Assembly: GCA_017934745.1 (NCBI GenBank)
Contig: JAGBIY010000064.1
Span: 114,597 to 178,596 of the forward strand
Direction of reading: 5' to 3'
Origin: Treponema sp.
GTDB lineage: Bacteria; Spirochaetota; Spirochaetia; Treponematales; Treponemataceae
DNA: 64,000 bases
Made by a program: the position numbers and the translations under genes. Of this stretch, positions 52,995 through 61,254 are shown in pieces (within the stretch, counting starts at the first letter, position 1; each line of letters opens with the position of its first letter). The notes beneath the pieces are model-generated. The model searched no databases. It was not told where the DNA came from and worked only from the letters and a program-made list of their open reading frames with translations.

Positions 52995-54308
52995 TCAGAC
53001 GACAGCGGCGACGGCTGTTCCGATTGTGATGTCGTTCTCGGCCGAGACAATCTCGAAGTGCACGCCCATGCGCTTTGTCAAGCAGTCTTCAAGATAGGAC
53101 TCGATTCTTGAGCGGAGCTTGTGCGTCTTGAAGAAGGTCGTTCCGTTGCAGAGGATTGCGACAGGGCGGATTGGGCTTTTTCCACCGCCGGTCTGGATTG
53201 CGGTGGCGGTCAATATGGCGGCGGCGTACCTCGCCACTCTGTCCACGGCGGAATCGAACAGTTCGTAAATTGTCTGCCTGTCCGTGTCGTCCTGGCAGAG
53301 GTCGGAGATTTTGCCGCTCTTGAAAGGGGCGTAGAGGAAGGAGTCGAGCTCAATCAGGCTCACATCGTCGAGTTTCGCAATTTTCTGGGCGCATTCGGAA
53401 GAGAAAAGGCCGTCCTTGGCTCCCGCCAAAAGAAGCTCGAAGCCGAGTTTTCCGAGATACGCCCCTGAGCAGCCCTTCTCCAAAAGGTACTGTCCCGGAA
53501 TGTTCGTCTTTCTGTCCACTTCCCTGTCGAAATCAGAAAGCGGAATCCGGTCGCACTTCCCCGACTCGCAGACGATTATCTGCTTCTCGATTTTCTCTCC
53601 CCCCTCTTTCCCATCATTGTCATTGCGGATTCCAGAAACCACGCAGTCAGGCTGCACATAGGCGGCGTTCATGCCAGTCCCCAGAATGAAGCCGATGTAG
53701 GCCGAATAATCCGTTCCCTCCTTGGAGAACGCCTTTCCAGCGAGGAGAGCCGCCACGGTGTCGTTCAACAGCGTAATCCGCTTGATTCGGTTCCAGCCCC
53801 TGCCCTCAAGCACCTCCACCAGCGTCTTCCCGACGGGAACGCCAATCACCTCGGGTGCCTTCACTTCCTTGCTGAACGCGTTCGGAATTCCGTCCCCGTC
53901 CTTCGTTATCTCCATCGCGTACGAGAAGCAGAACCCGATTTTGTCCGATTTGTTCTTCAGATAGTCTATGTTGTCGGCGATTTGGTCGAAGAATTCCTTC
54001 TTTGAAAGCTCCCTCTCCACACCCGGCATCTTCGTCTTCCTGAAGTCCGTTATGGAAGCCGCCCCTGCAGCGTCGAAGAACACCAGGCACGAGCGGAAAT
54101 TCGTCCCCCCTGCGTCAATCACAATCACGCTCTCGTTTTTCGGAGCGGATTCGGGTGGAAGGAGCCAGGTCTTGAACATGTCCTCGCCCGACTCAAGCCC
54201 CGCCAAGCCGTCCCTCATGTCGTCGAGTATCGAAGAGGCGGTGGAAGCCACGTCCATCGCCAGTGGAAAATTGTGCCTAAGCAGAAATGAAGTTGCCTTC
54301 GTCGTCAT
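52995..54308 (-). CDS. Hexokinase (eukaryotic-type fold)
   Basis: 437 residues. It resembles the hexokinase found in treponemes: an N-terminal phosphate-binding loop VIVIDAGGTNFRSCLVFF, the sugar-site region IGFCFSYAMEI, the catalytic aspartate in TLLNDTVAALLAGKA and the adenosine loop GFILGTGMNAAYV. It phosphorylates glucose (probably other hexoses) for glycolysis. GAGGAG precedes the ATG. It is divergent from the uvrD/pcrA gene and is the first gene of a minus-strand run leading into the barrel protein and flagellar genes. Confidence 0.93.
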   Translation of the reverse strand: MTTKATSFLLRHNFPLAMDVASTASSILDDMRDGLAGLESGEDMFKTWLLPPESAPKNESVIVIDAGGTNFRSCLVFFDAAGAASITDFRKTKMPGVERELSKKEFFDQIADNIDYLKNKSDKIGFCFSYAMEITKDGDGIPNAFSKEVKAPEVIGVPVGKTLVEVLEGRGWNRIKRITLLNDTVAALLAGKAFSKEGTDYSAYIGFILGTGMNAAYVQPDCVVSGIRNDNDGKEGGEKIEKQIIVCESGKCDRIPLSDFDREVDRKTNIPGQYLLEKGCSGAYLGKLGFELLLAGAKDGLFSSECAQKIAKLDDVSLIELDSFLYAPFKSGKISDLCQDDTDRQTIYELFDSAVDRVARYAAAILTATAIQTGGGKSPIRPVAILCNGTTFFKTHKLRSRIESYLEDCLTKRMGVHFEIVSAENDITIGTAVAAVV

Positions 54309-54429
54309 AAAAAACGCTCCTCGTTTTCAGTCTAAAATTCGACATACATTCTATCATGACATTCAAAAAACGGCGAAAAACCCTAAAAAAAATCGCTTGA
54401 AGTCGGTTTTTAGAGCGGTGGTTATCATT

Positions 54430-54435
54430 TATAAT
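54430..54435 (+). promoter_or_regulatory. Perfect -10 element next to the helicase start codon
   Basis: TATAAT ends 6 nt before the ATG at 54442, so transcription would start at or beside the start codon; there is no good Shine-Dalgarno sequence. No convincing -35 is visible at 16-18 nt. Confidence 0.45.
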
Positions 54436-54441
54436 GAAGAA

Positions 54442-56559
54442 ATGACAGACTTATCTGATTTGAAGAACGAACTGAACCCTGAGCAGTACGAGGCCGTCAT
54501 GACGACGGAGGGCGCGATTCTCATAATAGCGGGCGCCGGAAGCGGAAAAACGAGGGTCATCACATACAGGATAGCGAACATGCTCAACAAGGGCATACCG
54601 CAGAGCGCGATTCTCGCGCTCACGTTCACGAACAAGGCGGCCAAGGAAATGGAGAGCCGAATAAAGGAGATGACGCAGAAGAAGCTGCAGAACCTCACTG
54701 TCTCGACTTTCCACGCGTTCGGAGTGAAGGTGCTCAGGCAGGACATCGACAAGCTCGGCTGGAGGGACAACTTTTCGATATACGACGAGACAGACAGGAA
54801 CTCGCTCATAAAGGAGACGGGCCGGGAGCTGAAGTACACGGACGAGGCTCTGGACATCTACAAAATCGGGGGGCTTTTCTCCGACATAAAGACCGGAAGG
54901 AAGACGTGGAACAGCGAGAATTCCATGTACAAGGAACTCTACGAAGGCTACCAGGAGGGGCTCAAGCTCTTCAACGCGGTGGACTTCGACGACCTCATAA
55001 CGCTCCCCATACAGCTCTTCCGAGAGCATCCCGACATCCTCCAGAAGTACAAGGACCGCTACAAGTACATCATGGTGGACGAATTCCAGGACACGAGCCA
55101 CCAGCAGTACGAGTTCATGCGACTCCTCTCCGACAAGAACGTGGCTGTCGTCGGCGACGACGACCAGTCGATATACTCGTGGCGGGGCGCGGACTACCTG
55201 AACATCGTGAATTTCGAGAAGGACTTCCCGAACGTGAAGGAAATCAAGCTCGAACAGAACTACCGCTCCACCGGAACGATTCTGGAGGCAGCGAACGGAG
55301 TCATCCAGCACAACACGAACAGGAAGGAGAAGAAGCTCTGGAGCGGAAACGGAGAGGGAAAGCCCATCGAAGTCTACTATCCAGACAACGAGGCCACGGA
55401 AGCCGACTTCATCATCGAATGCATAAACTCAATCGCGCTCACAGAGAAGAGGAAATACTCGGACTTCTGCGTCCTCATGCGCTCGAACTCGCAGAGCAGG
55501 CCGATTGAGGAGGCGTTCCTCTCCGAGAACATTCCGTACACGATGAGCGGAGGAACGAGCTTTTTCCAGCGCAAGGAAATCAAGGACATCATAAGCTACC
55601 TGCGCGTAATCTCGAACCACGACGACGACGTGAACCTGCTCCGAATAATCAACACCCCCAGGCGCGGAATCGGACGGGTCACTCTGGAGAAGCTCAACGA
55701 GATAGCGAAGGAGAATTCCTGCTCTCTCTGGGACGCGATGAAGTCGAATTTCACGGTGGACGAGGAGAACGCGGAAGTGGACCTCTTCGGGGAAGTGCTC
55801 ACCGAAATCGAAAGCGACGACTTTTCAGACGACGCGATGGACGGCATGAGGGAATTCATCGAGATAATCGAAGGCGGAAAGAACATGCTCGGAGGCCACG
55901 GACTTGCGAAAAAGGTTAAGGCGTTCGTGGACGAGATAAGATACTACGACCACCTTCTAGGAGAATCACCGAAAAGCCCGAAGGCCGCGCAGTACAAGAT
56001 GATGAACATCGAAAGCCTCATCAAGTCAATCGACGTGTGGGAGAGCAACCCCGACACCACGGACGCGACCCTCTACAACTACCTGAACCGCATAACGCTC
56101 CTGTCGCGCGACGACTACGAGGAGGAGGACACGGGAAAGGTGAACCTCATGACAATACACGCCTCGAAAGGACTTGAGTTCCCGGTCGTCTTCATAGCGG
56201 GCGCCGAGGACGACATCATCCCGCACGCGCGCGCCGTCGAGGAAGGCGGGGACGCGGCCGTGGAGGAGGAGCGGAGGCTCTTCTACGTGGCGATAACGAG
56301 GGCGCGCGACAAACTCTACATATCGGCATGCCAGAGGAGAAGACGGCACTCGTTCGCCCAAAAAGACGGCGACGCGCAAGGCCCGGTCCAGGACGCTGGC
56401 AACGAGTGCAAGCCCAGCCGCTTCCTGGACGAAATCCCGAAGTCGCTCGTCCAGTACCACGAGCCGGCGAAAGTCGTGGAGGCCGACGAGGCGAAGAAGA
56501 TACTCGACGACATGATAAAGAAATTCCGAAAACCGATAGTTCCGGGATTCGCAAGATAG
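54442..56559 (+). CDS. UvrD/PcrA/Rep-type superfamily 1 DNA helicase
   Basis: 705 residues with all SF1A motifs in order: Walker A AGAGSGKTR (30-38), ALTFTNKAAKEM (Ia), VDEFQDTSHQQY (II), VGDDDQSIYSWRGAD (III), LEQNYRST (IV), MTIHASKGLEFPVVF (V) and RRLFYVAITRARDKLYIS (VI). It unwinds DNA 3' to 5' in repair and in clearing replication forks. The start is the ATG at 54442; the open frame continues upstream for 158 codons but lacks family similarity and overlaps hexokinase. I leave the symbol open because UvrD, PcrA and Rep cannot be separated safely here. Confidence 0.95.
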   Translation: MTDLSDLKNELNPEQYEAVMTTEGAILIIAGAGSGKTRVITYRIANMLNKGIPQSAILALTFTNKAAKEMESRIKEMTQKKLQNLTVSTFHAFGVKVLRQDIDKLGWRDNFSIYDETDRNSLIKETGRELKYTDEALDIYKIGGLFSDIKTGRKTWNSENSMYKELYEGYQEGLKLFNAVDFDDLITLPIQLFREHPDILQKYKDRYKYIMVDEFQDTSHQQYEFMRLLSDKNVAVVGDDDQSIYSWRGADYLNIVNFEKDFPNVKEIKLEQNYRSTGTILEAANGVIQHNTNRKEKKLWSGNGEGKPIEVYYPDNEATEADFIIECINSIALTEKRKYSDFCVLMRSNSQSRPIEEAFLSENIPYTMSGGTSFFQRKEIKDIISYLRVISNHDDDVNLLRIINTPRRGIGRVTLEKLNEIAKENSCSLWDAMKSNFTVDEENAEVDLFGEVLTEIESDDFSDDAMDGMREFIEIIEGGKNMLGGHGLAKKVKAFVDEIRYYDHLLGESPKSPKAAQYKMMNIESLIKSIDVWESNPDTTDATLYNYLNRITLLSRDDYEEEDTGKVNLMTIHASKGLEFPVVFIAGAEDDIIPHARAVEEGGDAAVEEERRLFYVAITRARDKLYISACQRRRRHSFAQKDGDAQGPVQDAGNECKPSRFLDEIPKSLVQYHEPAKVVEADEAKKILDDMIKKFRKPIVPGFAR

Positions 56560-56596
56560 AGCAAAAAAAACAAAAAACAAAAAAACGGAGAAGAAA

Positions 56597-57697
56597 TTGA
56601 AAATAGCAAAACTAATTCCAACAGCCGTATCGGCTTTGTTCATCCTCACGTCGTTCTCGTGCCAGTCGTCAAAAGAGCTGGAAGAGACCTTAGAAACAAT
56701 GGAGTCCGAAGACGCGAACAGCGGAGCGGAAACGGAGAGTGCCAAGGAGACGGTCTCTTTCGAAGAAGAGGAAGAGCTGCAGAAAGAGGCCGACAGCATA
56801 GAAAGGCTGGACTTCAAGGAGATATGGGGATATGTGATGGGAGGACGCGAGCACGAGTTCTCCGCGAAATTTCCCATAACGGACGTGGGCTACTTCTGCG
56901 ACGCGGTGAACACGTTCAGCGAGATGCCGCAGGTGCCGCCGCGCTCCAAATTCTTCAAGGACTACAAGGGGCGAGTCCATCTGACCACGAGCGTGGACTC
57001 GAAAAGCCAGACCCACCTGCTCCTCCAGCCCGATCTGCCGCTCAGGGACAGGATAATAAAGCAGATGGTCAAGGCGGCTGAGACATACGACGGTCTCCAG
57101 ATAGACTGGGAATCGGTTCCGAAGGAGGACGACGAGAATTTCTGGGAATTCCTGAAAAAGCTGAAGGAAGAGTTGAAGGGCAAGCCGCTCTCGATGGCCA
57201 TCCCCGCGAGGACCAAGACGCTGCAGAGGGACGCGTACAACTACGAGAAGCTCTCCGCCATCGCCGACAGGATAATCATCATGGCGTACGACGAGCACTG
57301 GTCCACGAGCAAGCCGGGGGCGATAGCGTCGACGGACTGGTGCAGGAGAATCGCCGAGTACACCAAGACGCAGATTCCGGCGGAGAAGCTCGTGATGGGG
57401 CTTTCACTCTACGGAAGGACATGGATGAGCGCGCCGGTGAAGGCGCAGGCCTGGTACAACAGCGGCATAGAGCGCATAAAGAGGGAGCAGAACGTCACGG
57501 AAGTGCAGCGCGACAGCTACGGAACCCCGCATTTCACGTTCAAGGAGGAAGTGACGATAACGGGCTGGTACGACGACATAGAATCCCTAAAAATCAGGTG
57601 CAAGATGTACGGGGATGTCGGAATCGAAAAAATCGCGTTCTGGAGGGTCGGCTTCGAGGATCCCGAATTCTGGAAATACCTCGGAATAAAAAAGTAG
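56597..57697 (+). CDS. GH18-family glycoside hydrolase-like lipoprotein
   Basis: 366 residues. A signal sequence ending in LTSFSC is a plausible lipobox (Cys22). An acidic linker (~25-70) is followed by a GH18 barrel with the catalytic DxxDxDxE-type motif YDGLQIDWE, IIIMAYDEHW and MGLSLYGRTW. It resembles YaaH-like enzymes that act on peptidoglycan or related amino sugars. It starts with TTG, supported by CGGAG 6 nt upstream. The gene follows the helicase by 37 nt and may share its transcript. Confidence 0.85.
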   Translation: MKIAKLIPTAVSALFILTSFSCQSSKELEETLETMESEDANSGAETESAKETVSFEEEEELQKEADSIERLDFKEIWGYVMGGREHEFSAKFPITDVGYFCDAVNTFSEMPQVPPRSKFFKDYKGRVHLTTSVDSKSQTHLLLQPDLPLRDRIIKQMVKAAETYDGLQIDWESVPKEDDENFWEFLKKLKEELKGKPLSMAIPARTKTLQRDAYNYEKLSAIADRIIIMAYDEHWSTSKPGAIASTDWCRRIAEYTKTQIPAEKLVMGLSLYGRTWMSAPVKAQAWYNSGIERIKREQNVTEVQRDSYGTPHFTFKEEVTITGWYDDIESLKIRCKMYGDVGIEKIAFWRVGFEDPEFWKYLGIKK

Positions 57698-57700
57698 GAT

Positions 57701-57750
57701 GACAGGCGGCGGCGAGAGCGTCTTCAAGAATCGAGGAAGACGGCGCCGTC
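57701..57750. other. GC-rich imperfect hairpin between convergent genes
   Basis: GTCTTC (57720-57725) and GAAGAC (57736-57741) pair around a 10-nt loop, and outer GC-rich stretches pair partly. It lies between the GH18 gene and the PIN toxin gene and may end transcription from both sides, although no T run follows on either strand. Confidence 0.4.
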
Positions 57751-57768
57751 AGTTCTGAAGCACGCAAT

Positions 57769-58185
57769 TCACTTGAACGGATTTACGATTCTCACGCCGT
57801 CTACGACCTGTCCGTCGTTCAAATCCTCGGAATAGACGATTTCGCATTTTTCCGCCTTCGCCGCAGCCAAAACGAGAGAGTCATAAATCGTGAACTGAGT
57901 CTTTATGCTGATTTTTATCGCATCGAGCACGTCTTTTACGGTATTTGCATGGACCGGGAAAGCGGTGACAAAATCTTCGACATCCTTCTGAGCCGCCTCT
58001 TTGCTTCGCTTCAATTTTTTTACAGAAACATTGAAAAACTCCTGCAAAGTTTGCGTAGAGATTATCCCTGTTCGTGTTTTTATAAGCGAAGAAACCAAAT
58101 TCCGCGCTAAATTTTGTTTTTGCAAGTCGCTTTCATCAACGCAATACAAAAAGATATTCGAATCAAGAAACGCTTTACCGCCCAT
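57769..58185 (-). CDS. PIN-domain RNase toxin (VapC-like)
   Basis: 138 residues with the PIN-domain acidic set: FLDSNIFLYCVDE (first Asp), TQTLQEFFNV (Glu), FTIYDSLVLAAA (Asp) and IVYSEDLNDG (last Asp). PIN toxins cut RNA with Mg2+; VapC types often cut initiator tRNA or rRNA. Its start lies inside the last 11 nt of the upstream small gene, the usual antitoxin-toxin overlap. No terminator follows except the GC-rich hairpin near the convergent GH18 gene. Confidence 0.88.
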   Translation of the reverse strand: MGGKAFLDSNIFLYCVDESDLQKQNLARNLVSSLIKTRTGIISTQTLQEFFNVSVKKLKRSKEAAQKDVEDFVTAFPVHANTVKDVLDAIKISIKTQFTIYDSLVLAAAKAEKCEIVYSEDLNDGQVVDGVRIVNPFK

Positions 58186-58417
58186 TCATTTCCTCACGAG
58201 TCCATCTCACACCATTTGACGAAAAATGCTCGGCATCTGCCCTCGCAAAAAATGATTGTATCGCCATTTCCTCTCTTGAATTTTTCTTTTTCTCGATTTC
58301 ATCCTTGACGAAAACTTTTTTCAGTTTTTCCGTGAGAATGGAAATCGCAGAAACGAGTTCCTCGCCCGAAAAAGAATCCGTAATCCTGTTGAAATCAGCC
58401 ATCATCGCATCTGACAT
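58175..58417 (-). CDS. Probable antitoxin of the PIN toxin
   Basis: 80 residues, charged and helical (SGEELVSAISILTEKLKKVF, then a Lys/Glu-rich stretch), of the size and position of VapB-like antitoxins. Its end overlaps the PIN gene by 11 nt, and GAGGTG precedes the ATG. The N-terminal half has no obvious ribbon-helix-helix or AbrB pattern, so the DNA-binding type is uncertain. It is assigned mainly from context. Confidence 0.7.
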   Translation of the reverse strand: MSDAMMADFNRITDSFSGEELVSAISILTEKLKKVFVKDEIEKKKNSREEMAIQSFFARADAEHFSSNGVRWTREEMNGR

Positions 58418-58489
58418 GCTTCACCTCCTCGACCTCCATCCTACCGCAAAAATCCGTATTCGTACACTTTCGCCCCTACCCTGGGAAAA

Positions 58490-58526
58490 AAGCCGGTTCC
58501 AGAACATAAAGTTCCAGAACCGGCTT
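58490..58526 (-). terminator. Intrinsic terminator after the alcohol dehydrogenase gene
   Basis: AAGCCGGTTC (58490-58499) pairs with GAACCGGCTT (58517-58526), and an inner GAAC/GTTC stem continues it around ATAAA. On the minus strand a T run follows. It lies 26 nt past the dehydrogenase stop. Confidence 0.9.
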
Positions 58527-58551
58527 CCTCTCACATTGGACGGCTTCTCAA

Positions 58552-59703
58552 TCACAAAGCAGACTTGTAGATGTCCACGATGTCCGCCTTCGACGGCTCC
58601 CTCGGATTTCCAGGGGTGCACGCGTCGGCCATCGCGGAGTCGGCGAGGAAGTCGATGTCGGACTCCTTCACGCCCTCAGGCCCGATTTTGCGCGGGATTC
58701 CAACCTCGTCGGCGAGAGCCTGGATGGCATCGAGGGTCGCGTTGACAGCGGCATTCCTGTCCATGGTCTCGATTCCGGGAACGCCCATCGCCTTTCCGAT
58801 TTCCTTGTACCTGCCGCCAGCGACGCTCGCGTTGTACTTGAGAACCGGGACGAGGAGCATAGCGCACGCCTTTCCGTGGGGAATGTCGTACAAGGCCGAG
58901 AGCGGATGCGCCATAGAGTGCACGATTCCAAGACCAACGTTCGAGAAGCCCATTCCGGCGATGTACTGGCCGAGAGCCATCTTCTCCCTGGCCTCGATGT
59001 CGCCCTTGACCGATTTTGGAAGCCAATGGGAAATGATTTCGATGGCCTTCAGGTGCATCATGTCCGTCATCTCCCACGCGCCCTTGGTGATGTAGCCCTC
59101 GATTGCGTGAACGAGAGCGTCCATTCCGGTCGAAGCGGCGAGGCCGGCCGGCATCGAGGCGACCATGTCCGGATCGACGACCGCGACCACGGGGATGTCG
59201 TGCGGGTCAACGCACACGAATTTCCTGTTCTTCTCGGTATCTGTGATTACATAGTTGATTGTGACCTCGGCGGCCGTTCCAGAAGTCGTGGAGACGGCGA
59301 TTATCGGAAGACACGGCTTCTTTGTGGGGGCGACGCCCTCAAGTGAGCGGACATCGGCGAATTCCGGGTTCGTGATGATGATTCCGATGGCCTTGGAAGT
59401 GTCGATCGCCGAACCGCCTCCGACAGCCACGATGATGTCGGCTCCGGCCTTCTTGCAGGCCTCCACGCCGTCCTTCACGTTCTCGATTGTCGGGTTCGGC
59501 TTTATCCTGTCGTAAATCTCGTAGTCGATTTTGGCGGCGGCGAGTATGTCGGCGATTTTCGTGGCGACCTTGAATTTCACAAGGCTTTCGTCAGTCACGA
59601 GAAGGACCTTCTTCGCGCCGCGGTTCTTCACCTCAGCTGCTATCTCGTTGATGGCCCCCTTTCCAAAATACGAAGTCTGATTGAGCATTATCCTGTTTGC
59701 CAT
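58552..59703 (-). CDS. fucO: Iron-containing alcohol dehydrogenase, lactaldehyde reductase (FucO) type
   Basis: 383 residues, the same length as E. coli FucO. The NAD site is VAVGGGSAIDTSKAIG, and the iron ligands lie in MDALVHAIEG and the HSMAHPLSALYDIPHGKACA block. FucO reduces lactaldehyde from fucose or rhamnose breakdown to 1,2-propanediol; close relatives act on 1,3-propanediol or ethanol. The start at 59703 has AGGAGG 8-13 nt upstream; the longer frame to 59796 was rejected. It stands alone, closed by a terminator, with no sugar-isomerase or aldolase gene beside it, so the substrate is likely but not certain. Confidence 0.9.
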   Translation of the reverse strand: MANRIMLNQTSYFGKGAINEIAAEVKNRGAKKVLLVTDESLVKFKVATKIADILAAAKIDYEIYDRIKPNPTIENVKDGVEACKKAGADIIVAVGGGSAIDTSKAIGIIITNPEFADVRSLEGVAPTKKPCLPIIAVSTTSGTAAEVTINYVITDTEKNRKFVCVDPHDIPVVAVVDPDMVASMPAGLAASTGMDALVHAIEGYITKGAWEMTDMMHLKAIEIISHWLPKSVKGDIEAREKMALGQYIAGMGFSNVGLGIVHSMAHPLSALYDIPHGKACAMLLVPVLKYNASVAGGRYKEIGKAMGVPGIETMDRNAAVNATLDAIQALADEVGIPRKIGPEGVKESDIDFLADSAMADACTPGNPREPSKADIVDIYKSAL

Positions 59704-59803
59704 TCGTGTACCTCCTTTTGGCATTCTACAGTCTGTTATAAATTGTAAACCCCAAATCCAAAAAAGTAAAACGAAAAACGCGCAACCGATTGCCAACAGC
59801 CCA

Positions 59804-61138
59804 TCAGCGGAGACGCTTTCTCATGAAGACGGCGAACGCAATCCCCATGCAGACTATCGTTATCACCCACGTTATGGGGTATATGTAGAGGAGAGTCTCC
59901 CAGGAGTGGTTGGACGGCACGACGAACCATATCCAGACGAGGCGCAGGAAGCAGGAGCCGACGAGGATTATGACGGTCGGAACGATGGAGACGCCCAGAG
60001 CCCTCATGCATCCGGCTGGAACCTCGTATAGCCCAGGCATGTACTCGAAAAACTCCACGCACATCGTCCTGCGCTCGGCGAAGTCCAGGGCGACGGGGTC
60101 GTTGGTGTAGACGGACATGAAGAAATGCCTGAAGAGGGAGAAGACCATGGCCTCGGAGAACGTTATCGCGAACGAGCCGAGAACGCACAGAAGGGCGACA
60201 CGGCGGCAACGGGCGAATTCGTGCGCGCCGTAGTTCTGGCTCACGAAAGTCACGGCCGTCTGGGAGAACGCCGAGGTCACGAAGAAAGTGAAGTACTCGT
60301 AGTTCAAGGCAGCGGCCGAACCGGCCATGGCGGAGCTTCCGAAAGTGTTTATCGAAGACTGGATGCAGATGTTCGAGAACGAGAAGACCATGCCCTGCAC
60401 GCCGGAGGGAATCCCTATCCTCATCATCCAGAGGAGGTACTTTCTCCTGATTCGGAGCTTCCTGAAACTGAAGCGGAGTGCTCCGTCTTCCCCCAGAAGA
60501 AAGAAAAGCACGAGGGATGCCGAGACACCCTGGGCCACCACAGTGGCCACCGCGACCCCCGCCACGCCCATGTCGAAGACAACGACCAGGAGGAGGTTCA
60601 ACGCCACGTTCACGACTCCGGAGACGACCAGCGCAAAAAGCGGCCTTTTCGTATCGCCCTTGCTCCTCAAAATGGCGGAGCCGAAGTTGTAGAACATGGA
60701 GAACGGCATTCCGAGAAAGAAAATCCTCAAGTACAGGGAAGCGAGCGGAAGAACGTCTTCTGGCGTCGAAATCCACACGAGAATAGGACGCGTCAGGAAA
60801 AAGCCGAAGAACACAAGGGCGAAGCCGCTTGCGATGGCGACGGTCAGGACAGTGTGGACGGCATCCTCAAGCTCCCCCGTCTTCCTCTGCCCCAGAAGTG
60901 TCGCCACGACGACATTGCCGCCGACCGACAGCCCAACGAAAAGGTTTATGATGATGTTGATTATGGGTCCGTTTGACCCCACAGCCGCCAGTGCCTCAGG
61001 CCCCACATACCGTCCGACGACCGCCACGTCCGCCGAGTTGAAGAGCTGCTGCAGAATCGACGTCATCGCGAGCGGCAGAGCCACCATCAATATTTTCGAA
61101 AGAAGAGGACCATGCACCATGTCCATCTGCCTTGCCAT
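59804..61138 (-). CDS. MATE-family multidrug/solute efflux transporter
   Basis: 444 residues with twelve membrane segments in two similar halves. The opening MVHGPLLSKILMVALPLAMTSILQQLFNSADVAVVG is characteristic of bacterial MATE (DinF/NorM-related) transporters, which export organic cations or drugs using a Na+ or H+ gradient. The start at 61138 has GGAGG before it; the longer frame to 61207 was rejected. It is divergent from the 653-residue gene across a 116-nt gap. The substrate is unknown. Confidence 0.92.
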   Translation of the reverse strand: MARQMDMVHGPLLSKILMVALPLAMTSILQQLFNSADVAVVGRYVGPEALAAVGSNGPIINIIINLFVGLSVGGNVVVATLLGQRKTGELEDAVHTVLTVAIASGFALVFFGFFLTRPILVWISTPEDVLPLASLYLRIFFLGMPFSMFYNFGSAILRSKGDTKRPLFALVVSGVVNVALNLLLVVVFDMGVAGVAVATVVAQGVSASLVLFFLLGEDGALRFSFRKLRIRRKYLLWMMRIGIPSGVQGMVFSFSNICIQSSINTFGSSAMAGSAAALNYEYFTFFVTSAFSQTAVTFVSQNYGAHEFARCRRVALLCVLGSFAITFSEAMVFSLFRHFFMSVYTNDPVALDFAERRTMCVEFFEYMPGLYEVPAGCMRALGVSIVPTVIILVGSCFLRLVWIWFVVPSNHSWETLLYIYPITWVITIVCMGIAFAVFMRKRLR

Positions 61139-61238
61139 AAAAACCTCCAAAAAATGAAATTTTCCAGAATCCCCACACTCCCCACATAGAGATTTTAGAG
61201 ATTCCAAGCGTCTTCAACTATCAATTTTCGTCTTCCTC

Positions 61239-61247
61239 TGTTAAAAT
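61239..61247 (+). promoter_or_regulatory. Extended -10 element (TGTTAAAAT) next to a start codon
   Basis: TG-T-TAAAAT ends 7 nt before the ATG at 61255. There is no Shine-Dalgarno sequence and no good -35 element, so the mRNA may begin at the start codon. Confidence 0.45.
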
Positions 61248-61254
61248 CGAAATC

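Noticed and set aside
53968-54441. 158 extra N-terminal codons on the helicase
   Set aside because: They overlap hexokinase on the other strand and have no helicase similarity; Walker A is at the normal distance from the ATG at 54442.
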